Source of the DNA: a virus
Direction: 5' to 3' (one strand)
Length of the DNA: 64,000 nt
IMG/VR virus record: IMGVR_UViG_3300049846_002130
Span: 1-64,000 of that record
Shown here: positions 57,901 to 64,000 of the stretch, one piece after another
How positions within the stretch are numbered: the stretch's first letter is position 1
How the letters are laid out: each line of letters begins with the position of its first letter
The notes under the pieces: generated by a model
Database searches by the model: none
The model's input: only the letters and a program-made list of their open reading frames with translations
Told to the model about the DNA's origin: nothing
Position numbers and translations under genes: made by a program

Positions 57901-60900
57901 CGTATTATGGCAGAGGCAGAAGCTGGAGGCCTTACCAAAGAGTTTATTAGCAGCTTCCTTTATGATCTTCCTATTAAGAACAATATGTGGAAGATTTGGG
58001 AAATGTTTTTAGAAGAGTTTGTTCAAGAGCGAGCACTCTATCCAGACTCTACTGTTAAGGCCGGTGCTTTAGAGCAATTACATGAAAACTCTGCTTGGCC
58101 CTATGTAGGTAAAGCAACTTGGGCAGACCCTGTCCCCGAACAATATCGACCAGCACTAAGAACAAATATCCAAACTACACTCATTCAACATGGGTGGAAT
58201 ATTCTTGGTTATTTAGATGAACCACTAATTAAGGCTGGTTATAATGTTGGAGCGGCACTTAGTAGCTCTATAGATCTTGCCACCTATCAAAGAGAAAAAA
58301 GAAAAACTGCTATTAGCAGATTGGTAAATTACTATCTTTGGACTTTGCCCATAAGTTTTTCTTTGCCTGACTGGGTCAAAGCAACATATGGCACTTATAT
58401 TGGTGAAGTGATTAGCAGTGATAACTTAGATTCTCCTTCTGCTACTGCGCCAGCACTACGTTCTACGTATCAATCATTTTTTGACAATGCAGATAGCTGT
58501 GGAAATATAACCCAGAACTATTTCTCTGCTACACCTGAGCCTGTCTGGGTTGTAACTAATGAATCTATTGGACAGAGAGGTGGGGTACTAGGTCACAACC
58601 TAGATAGTCTTTTGGCACCAGCTACAACACAAGCCGATATATTTTTACAGGGTCCCTATTATCTATTTGGTTCTAGTAGGAAAATAGACACTTATAAATA
58701 TGCTGACAGTCTAGTTAGTAAACCTTTGCAACTTACTGGAACAGAAGAGTTTTTAAGACCTTATCAGCAGATAGGCAATACTCCTGGTAGTCCATTTGTG
58801 TACCACACCGACCAAGCTACCGAGCAACAAAAGGCTTACTATCTTAAAAATATTTTTGCTACTTTTGCAGATGGTATTCTTGCTGACTATGCTGTATTAA
58901 AAATAATAGGACTTGAAAGCTTAATGTTTCTGGATCCTGCCGCCATCGAAGGTAAGGAATGCTATCCAGATATAGATTTGCCAGCTCACCCCTACTATGG
59001 AAGCACTAAACTAGTTTCTCCTGACTTTTTTATGTGGAACATATACGAAGATGCAGATGCTTTAAATATAGAGCAGCAAGAAAAGATTCAGGTTCAGGTT
59101 GATGCTGTAATTCTTAACTCTTATCAGAGTATGAAGCGTTTGGAACAGGGAGATACTTTTGATACAAATTCAGATACAGTCTTATCTGAAAATAGTATTA
59201 ATAGTGACTTTAAGATAGATACTAAGCTTTCTGCTGAAGGTACTGATGGCAATGCACAGAACGGTGTAAGTACCACACCGTTCTATCCGGTCCAAGCAGC
59301 TGCGAAAGATACAGAAGATTGGGTGAGTGCTTTAACCCAAGCCAAGGGTGGATCGGGAAATATTAGACAAATTGGTAATGGTATTAGACCAATAGGTTTT
59401 AATAGTAGCAAGAAAGATTACTATAGTACGAAGCCTTCTGATTTTCTTCATGGGCTTCGAGTATCAAATGCTGAAAGTGTATTTGGTGGTGGACAGACTG
59501 GATTCCAATATCCAGCTAGACTTAGTAATGAACAGTATGCTCAGCTTAAGGTAGAGTTTGAAGCAACAACTCAGATGTTTGGTTCTGTTGAAGGTTATAT
59601 GAATCAACAGCTTAACGAAACAAACTTCCCAACAGTAGCTAGTGAACTAACAGGTACAAGCCTAGAGCGGCCTTTTGAAATAGCTCATACATTCGATATC
59701 AAGTCTTTACAAAAGTTAAGCAAAGATAGTGCCAAGGATCTAATATCTCATAAGATGACTCTTCGTGGAGCATTTCCAACATATAAGCTTTTCTTTATTG
59801 AAGAAGATGAATTCGAAACTAGGTTTATCAACTTTGATGATTTTTATAGCTATAATGCTGTAAAGAGTTTTTCTGTTGTTTTGAGCCGGAAGATACCAGC
59901 TGATACTGCAATTATTTCTTTACAGAACGTTCAAGGTTCTCTTGATGGAACACGAAGAAGTACTGTTACTGATCTAGATTACTTTTCTGGTGACACTGTT
60001 AAGAAAAAACTCCAAGCCAATGGTGATACTGATGCTAGTTTATTGTCTGGAGAGCCAGTAACAACTGGTACTAGTTCAGAGCAGCCTTTCTCTGCTGTAG
60101 TGCTTAGACCGGGGTTAAATGTTCAGTTACGAGCTGGCTACTCTAATGATCCTGATAATCTTCATGTTCTTTTGAGTGGAAGAATTGTTGATGTTACATA
60201 TAACCAAACTGGTGACCTTGCAGAAATAATGGTTCAAAGTTTTGGAACAGAGCTTGCTCAAGTCCTAAAGGGAACTTCTAGAGACTCTAATATAGTCACC
60301 TACACCACAACACATCAGTTACTGGCGTCTATGATGTTGGAGCCAGAGGTTACCCACTTCGGTAGATGGGAGTTCGGACAAACTTACTTTATTGGTGAAG
60401 CTAAAGATCATAAATTAGATTTCGTAGATTACTCTAGAGCTGGCTATCTTGGAAGATTTAAGAATACAGAAGGTATAACTCGTTGGATAATTGACCATCC
60501 AAAGACTGTGTTGGCTATAGGCGTTGGTGTAACAGCTTTGAGCTTTTTGCCCTTGGGCGCGGTAGGTAAAGTTCTCGGGAAGAGTAAGATAGGAAGGTCT
60601 TTGTTTGGAGTGGGTGGTAATACAGCTCTTTGGGAGTCTGGCTATCGTGCAATTTGGGGTGGTGCGCCCCAGGGAGTAGTAACTGGTGCCGAGGCTATCT
60701 CGCAGGGTGTGGCTAGAACAGGTCTTGCTAGAGCTATAGATCAAAGCCTTGATAAACTCGGTGCTGCTGCTGTTAAAGCAGCAGCCGATGCTCCAGAGAT
60801 GGCCTTGCTTGTAGCTCAAAGAACTGCAGCAACTAAAGGAGAAATTGTTGGCAAGCTTTTAGCAGGTCAAGCTGATGATGCAATTGCTATTGCGGCCAGC

Positions 60901-63261
60901 ACAGAGAAATATTTGCAAGGTCTTGCGTTTAAGTCTAGGTGGATGACTAAGCCATGGGTAAGTGCTGGTGAAGCTGGTTTTATTTCTGCTATTGGTTCCA
61001 AACCATTTACGACAGGGTTAAATGTTTTTCTAGGCACACAAGCCAAACTAATCGCAGCCGGTATTGCAGCTGGAGCCGCTCTTGATATAGGGAGTCTAAT
61101 TAGTGATTGGTATGGCCCAGGGTTAATTGGACGGTGGGTCAAGAACTTCTTTGGTCGTAAACAAGCTACAATGTTCCTGACTCCACAAGATGATAACTTG
61201 TTTCCACCACATCCAAAAGACTATATGAATCTAGACCAAGGTATTGCCGAGACTGTATTTAAATTTACCACTCGTAGTTTAGGTGCAATTGGATTCAGTG
61301 ATCCGGATGCATTTGATAATGCCTATCGAATGGTTTTCCCAGATTCATTGTTAAGTAAGAAGGCGTCGCCAGCAGCCTATAGGTATCAACCAGTTACAAG
61401 TACGATCTGGGATATTTTTGAAGAGATGAGTATACGTCACCCAGGCTGGATCTTTGGAACTAGACCTTATGGCAATGCATTTAGATACACAATGTTCTTT
61501 GGATTACCAGCCCAAAGATACTGGGCTCGGCCCGCTACAAATGGCTTTATATATAGAGCTAATCAGCTACGAAAGGTTCTTGATGATAGTAACAACCTTA
61601 TGATTAGTGAAGCTCAGTTCAAACAGCTTTATGGCGAGACTGTTTTAAATGAAATACTTTTGAATCTTGAAGCAAATTCAGTAGCTCCAATAGATTCTAA
61701 TATGTCTGTTGATCTCTCACTTGTCGAAGAAGTAGAACGTATTCGTAGAGAACAAATATTTGGGTCCTATGCAATCAAGGAATATCTCAGAGCACTAGAG
61801 GTTCGATTTGAACCGTTTCGCCGCTATCACTTACTTACTAGTGATAGAGATATTGTTTGGAATGGAATTATGGGTACAGAAAATGCTGTATCGAATGCTG
61901 TAGATGTTACTTATTTCGCAGATGAAAATATTAAAGACATCTATGATTTTGGTGCTGTTGTTCAAACTGCAGTGTTCAAAGCTCATGCTTTTATTCCAGA
62001 AGACCAACTACGTATAGCTCCTGTGCGCTGGCCCAACTGTAAAGGCTATGCGTTGGCTATGCGCTATGGTATGGGTGAGCTTTTAGCGCGAATCAAAGAC
62101 ATGTATCGTGGGGAGATTATTCTTAGAGGTAACCCTAGAATCCGTCCTTGGGATATAGCTATTCTTGTAGATAACTACAACGATATGGTTGGCCCTGTTG
62201 AGATTGAACAAGTTGTTCATACCTTTAGCCACGAGACAGGATTTATTACAGAAATTAAACCTTCGGCTGTTGCATTTGCTAATGAGATTAGTGGTTGGCC
62301 TCTTATTGAGGGCATGAAATTATTTGCTATGGCTATCGAGGATATTCACAGTAGATACCAGGGGCTCTCAGCTAGTACTGCAGATCGAGGCTTAGGTGAT
62401 CCTGGGATTCTTAGTGCTATTGCAAACCAAATAGCTACTGCTGGCAGCTTGCCTAGAGATACCTTAATAGCAGCTACTGATAATATTGAAGAGAGTATTA
62501 CGGGCCGGTCTATTTCGGATCACCACTCTAAACTTGACTCATTCTTAAAAGAAAAGTATAGCCGTATCTTTGGTACTCAGGGCGCTACTGTTAAGAGTGT
62601 CTTCGGGGACACAGCCCCTCCAAACCTGAATATGTTAGATGGTATGGGAACGGACATCTTCCAAGATCTTGGAATTGGTGTCGGTATTGCTGGAAGTGTC
62701 TTGGCACTTGGAGGAGCTGTAGCAACATTTAGTCAACTTGAAGCTACAGCTGCAGCCGCAACAAATGCTACCGGTCTGTTACAAACAATAAAGGCAGCTA
62801 AAGCAGCACCAGGAACTGTAGCAAAGGCTTTTATTAAAAATCCGTATGGCTTAGCTGCTGTTGCTGCTACTGTTGCTGCTGGGGCTGCTGCGGTAGCCGG
62901 ATTTGGTTCTGCTGTAGCTGTCAGTAAGATGGGGCTTCCTTCTATTGGTTGGCTAATGGGCTCTAGTGTATTGTTCCTACAATGTTTAAGAACTGATGCA
63001 ATAATGTTAGTACCTTTAATTAAAGGTGGAACTCCTATAGTTGCTGGGCTAGCTACAAATGATCCTGCTATGATTTGGAAAACTTTTAGAGGTCGGATTG
63101 AAAGAGTTGCTCAGGAAACTATTAAAGGTACGACCGATATGCTTACTTTGTACAGTCGGTATGGTTCGGCTCTTTGGGAGCAAGCAAAAAATGATGGGAT
63201 TTGGGACACAGATGCCCCACCCAACCTAACTGGTGAGCAGCAGGGGATAGTGTCTCAATGA
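54901..63261 (+). CDS. Giant baseplate hub / M23 endopeptidase protein, 2786 aa
   Basis: GTG start overlapping the previous TAG. Residues 420-540 form an M23 lytic endopeptidase: H431-GGL-D435 and H513-L-H515, the zinc ligands, in HGGLDIGVPVTTPLYAPI and GPHLHVEY. Regions near 1725-1780 (RPGLNVQLRAGYSNDPDNLH...LSGRIVDVTYN) and 2395-2450 (NPRIRPWDIAILVDNYNDMV) resemble tail-hub domains. Gly/Ala-rich membrane-like stretches occur near 1865-1890 and 2590-2690. The chain seems to combine peptidoglycan cutting, hub structure and membrane insertion. Confidence 0.8.
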   Translation: MTISVRSPTDIGGKNVFVLNDIDLNIPPTQIEVRNENLIYQYKTLRTKVSTKVPTGHGQAVITARIPFTPSTLLDLHRLIVQFRYSPFFYLDNRYVRETLVPDWPWSQNMAVTITGLNVSSMPGSSDTLVADLDMLWFNYFPYLHNFYFREDWQTNWIRDEKNPAKSHTFSVGWTLDKDSYKRNHAPSILASRDFEETSNALVSSDIYTAKKPTWSISEGSYKSSTNRTIFEMEAAHPGIEFDLLPVPGNMQPARIVTQPRNSYIFVRFMNLLQRDSLFKNFGIDVDQDLRDYERNHNLTGLWDRFFSIGKDLEGNPFVAGLHSISVPLELRNKWISQMRQFNHRIKFLYNGYKEIRLPQKFVEATQNRRNNAVISLAQRASYWSKYGTGNYIPTVQDDPVTTVLVGRPARITDVFGSTGSVNGKPRPRPHGGLDIGVPVTTPLYAPINGTISSVKTSADGSGGRQIVLRGDDGSMWWFLHLELIQAGKNQSVQAGQRIGFTGATGEGISGPHLHVEYIAPGSSTKSDPYLVLQRIYESQQYGLQTQSEDIYEFLPNTEQQSTAQEDFINAAKYEAQAALKATDEEAEALVELFQLLSEEGWYFYDKDSSVTNVWQKTIVLDINHSGLDRVTGIAQEPEVFRQAGIICTAINGSISHIVSKIPILSHEWPTHQHLGSIEPKYELEFMVLDDQTDLEGIGSMAQLVQGMRSVAQSNSRKFRPIIDGHCIATDTFITRLLGTYQNNDLKVLEALNEIADIDLKKKTVISSSYSGTVDGNPGLSVINYTLEETNPYEPEKLFSTAPSLQDKETSRKQVLQKIYDLDVVAQYKPIVVGLFVGSKINPNLIDPRSDSFGKFLLKKNPAENFNQPYLYVDTVSDERLAENIIVFPYGSPSELDWLNTLGIDYDDTSWGQGWASIPSTYLDTASTQSNYQLPGYVAGMSGYAYVAPDDITLPPLEESVSYNLLDMAKINNNSDIDFAAFQRFADYYVAIKQTLETGERIMAEAEAGGLTKEFISSFLYDLPIKNNMWKIWEMFLEEFVQERALYPDSTVKAGALEQLHENSAWPYVGKATWADPVPEQYRPALRTNIQTTLIQHGWNILGYLDEPLIKAGYNVGAALSSSIDLATYQREKRKTAISRLVNYYLWTLPISFSLPDWVKATYGTYIGEVISSDNLDSPSATAPALRSTYQSFFDNADSCGNITQNYFSATPEPVWVVTNESIGQRGGVLGHNLDSLLAPATTQADIFLQGPYYLFGSSRKIDTYKYADSLVSKPLQLTGTEEFLRPYQQIGNTPGSPFVYHTDQATEQQKAYYLKNIFATFADGILADYAVLKIIGLESLMFLDPAAIEGKECYPDIDLPAHPYYGSTKLVSPDFFMWNIYEDADALNIEQQEKIQVQVDAVILNSYQSMKRLEQGDTFDTNSDTVLSENSINSDFKIDTKLSAEGTDGNAQNGVSTTPFYPVQAAAKDTEDWVSALTQAKGGSGNIRQIGNGIRPIGFNSSKKDYYSTKPSDFLHGLRVSNAESVFGGGQTGFQYPARLSNEQYAQLKVEFEATTQMFGSVEGYMNQQLNETNFPTVASELTGTSLERPFEIAHTFDIKSLQKLSKDSAKDLISHKMTLRGAFPTYKLFFIEEDEFETRFINFDDFYSYNAVKSFSVVLSRKIPADTAIISLQNVQGSLDGTRRSTVTDLDYFSGDTVKKKLQANGDTDASLLSGEPVTTGTSSEQPFSAVVLRPGLNVQLRAGYSNDPDNLHVLLSGRIVDVTYNQTGDLAEIMVQSFGTELAQVLKGTSRDSNIVTYTTTHQLLASMMLEPEVTHFGRWEFGQTYFIGEAKDHKLDFVDYSRAGYLGRFKNTEGITRWIIDHPKTVLAIGVGVTALSFLPLGAVGKVLGKSKIGRSLFGVGGNTALWESGYRAIWGGAPQGVVTGAEAISQGVARTGLARAIDQSLDKLGAAAVKAAADAPEMALLVAQRTAATKGEIVGKLLAGQADDAIAIAASTEKYLQGLAFKSRWMTKPWVSAGEAGFISAIGSKPFTTGLNVFLGTQAKLIAAGIAAGAALDIGSLISDWYGPGLIGRWVKNFFGRKQATMFLTPQDDNLFPPHPKDYMNLDQGIAETVFKFTTRSLGAIGFSDPDAFDNAYRMVFPDSLLSKKASPAAYRYQPVTSTIWDIFEEMSIRHPGWIFGTRPYGNAFRYTMFFGLPAQRYWARPATNGFIYRANQLRKVLDDSNNLMISEAQFKQLYGETVLNEILLNLEANSVAPIDSNMSVDLSLVEEVERIRREQIFGSYAIKEYLRALEVRFEPFRRYHLLTSDRDIVWNGIMGTENAVSNAVDVTYFADENIKDIYDFGAVVQTAVFKAHAFIPEDQLRIAPVRWPNCKGYALAMRYGMGELLARIKDMYRGEIILRGNPRIRPWDIAILVDNYNDMVGPVEIEQVVHTFSHETGFITEIKPSAVAFANEISGWPLIEGMKLFAMAIEDIHSRYQGLSASTADRGLGDPGILSAIANQIATAGSLPRDTLIAATDNIEESITGRSISDHHSKLDSFLKEKYSRIFGTQGATVKSVFGDTAPPNLNMLDGMGTDIFQDLGIGVGIAGSVLALGGAVATFSQLEATAAAATNATGLLQTIKAAKAAPGTVAKAFIKNPYGLAAVAATVAAGAAAVAGFGSAVAVSKMGLPSIGWLMGSSVLFLQCLRTDAIMLVPLIKGGTPIVAGLATNDPAMIWKTFRGRIERVAQETIKGTTDMLTLYSRYGSALWEQAKNDGIWDTDAPPNLTGEQQGIVSQ

Positions 63262-63680
63262 TGATTCCAAATAGTAAGTGGCAGCGTAGCCAACAATCCG
63301 TAGAGCGCCAACGGTTTAAGCCAGGTGCGGGTGAGAGACATGTAGCCATTGGACTCCTTCTAGAGGTTTGGGATCGAGAAAAGTTAGCCTTAACAGACCC
63401 TCCAGAAGATTTATTAACCAGAATACAGCTTTCCCCGGGTATACTATTTGGCCTTGTTCAAGTTGGGCAGACTCAAATGTATTTGGGTTTTAATGATACT
63501 GAAGATCTTGTGTATTTAGTTTACGGAAATCATTCTCAGCTTGAGGGTAGAAAGGTTAGAATAGAATACGAAAACACCAGTATTGAAAATGGTAGAATCT
63601 TTTTGCATAAGGTTATTGAACAACCACACTTAAATCTTGATACGGATCTAAAAATTCTTGATATTGGGGGAATTATTTAA
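63258..63680 (+). CDS. Putative baseplate protein, 140 aa
   Basis: ATGATG overlaps the stop of the giant gene. The protein is beta-rich in its second half (MYLGFNDTEDLVYLVYGNHS; RKVRIEYENTSIENGRIFLH), compatible with an OB-like or spike-adjacent fold. Assigned to the baseplate by position only. Confidence 0.55.
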   Translation: MMIPNSKWQRSQQSVERQRFKPGAGERHVAIGLLLEVWDREKLALTDPPEDLLTRIQLSPGILFGLVQVGQTQMYLGFNDTEDLVYLVYGNHSQLEGRKVRIEYENTSIENGRIFLHKVIEQPHLNLDTDLKILDIGGII

Positions 63681-64000
63681 TGGTAAGACCAAGTAAGACA
63701 CTGAGATTGAATTACTGGAAACTAGATCCAACTATGGCAGCTAATATTCAGATCTTGGGCAAGCCTGCTGAGGTAAAGCTGTCTTCTAGTGATAAAACAT
63801 TTTTATCTGTTAGGCAAAGTGGAATCACTCTCAGCCCCGGTATAGGAAACAATATTAACCTTCAAGCCTTACCTCAAAATCTAAGATATGGTGGCATGTT
63901 AAGTGATCTTCCGTTTCCCTTAAGTATCTTGCCAACAACTCCCTTTACGCCTTTCCCTAAACAAATATTTAATCCACCTCTAGCTAAGATAGTTCCCTTT
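63680..64000 (+). CDS. Putative baseplate protein, N-terminal 107 aa (continues beyond the window)
   Basis: ATG 63680 overlaps the previous TAA. The open frame begins MVRPSKTLRLNYWKLDPTMA and runs to the last base without a stop. It contains a Pro/Phe-rich stretch near the edge (LPTTPFTPFPKQIFNPPLAK). No family is recognised from the visible part. Confidence 0.6.
   Translation, partial: MVRPSKTLRLNYWKLDPTMAANIQILGKPAEVKLSSSDKTFLSVRQSGITLSPGIGNNINLQALPQNLRYGGMLSDLPFPLSILPTTPFTPFPKQIFNPPLAKIVPF

Noticed and set aside
1-64000. Genome-wide reassignment of TGA to an amino acid
   Set aside because: Two internal TGAs were seen, but the very long late genes have none and several genes end at TGA in the expected overlap with the next start.

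Overview
The window is part of the genome of a tailed bacteriophage with a contractile tail (myovirus morphology). It carries a large terminase, portal, capsid maturation protease/scaffold, HK97-type major capsid protein, neck proteins, tail sheath, tube-like proteins, a tape-measure-sized protein and a giant baseplate/lysin protein, all in one rightward block with almost no intergenic space. Genes run off both ends, so the genome is larger than 64 kb. The host cannot be named from the sequence. The HGT...GCRC zinc modules of one HNH nuclease are of a kind common in actinobacteriophages, which is only a hint.

Left arm (1-18.5 kb, nearly all leftward). Positions 1-1060 and 13860-14252 hold three paralogous pentapeptide-repeat proteins. 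Positions 1053-5266 are an AT-rich run of about twenty very small, overlapping genes, including a minimal metzincin-type metalloprotease and several short proteins ending in VCPD. At 5.4-6.2 kb there is a rightward HNH nuclease gene broken by one in-frame TGA, and a rightward HTH gene behind an 11-bp inverted repeat. Positions 6.1-10.7 kb (GC-richer) hold more small leftward genes, a tRNA-Leu(UAA) and a rightward HNH nuclease. Positions 10840-13740 encode a putative single-subunit RNA polymerase with a DxDGD motif. From 13.7 to 18.5 kb each small gene appears to be its own unit: terminator hairpin, CTTTTATGG-like motif, usually a second hairpin, Shine-Dalgarno, ORF. Inside this block, 17446-18149 is non-coding and consists of about 22 consecutive local hairpins, the most unusual stretch of the window.

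Right arm (18.77 kb to the end, all rightward). The order is: small-terminase-like protein; a 994-aa fusion of a DnaQ-type 3'-5' exonuclease and a staphylococcal-nuclease domain; TerL; portal; protease/scaffold; a second head protein; major capsid protein; terminator; Ig-like and neck proteins; sheath; three tandem tube-like paralogues; two putative tail chaperones; a 1339-aa tape-measure/ejection candidate; a 1668-aa protein with both catalytic signatures of a multisubunit-type RNA polymerase fused in one chain; and a 2786-aa baseplate protein with an M23 endopeptidase domain.

How the parts may work together (inference): the 1668-aa polymerase sits among virion genes and carries membrane-like segments at both ends, so it could be packaged and injected to transcribe early genes. 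The 966-aa polymerase, outside the virion block, could then serve a later class of promoters. The repeated CTTTTATGG element is a candidate promoter or processing site for one of them. The exonuclease/SNase fusion and several Gly/Ala-rich membrane-segment proteins could be further ejected cargo.
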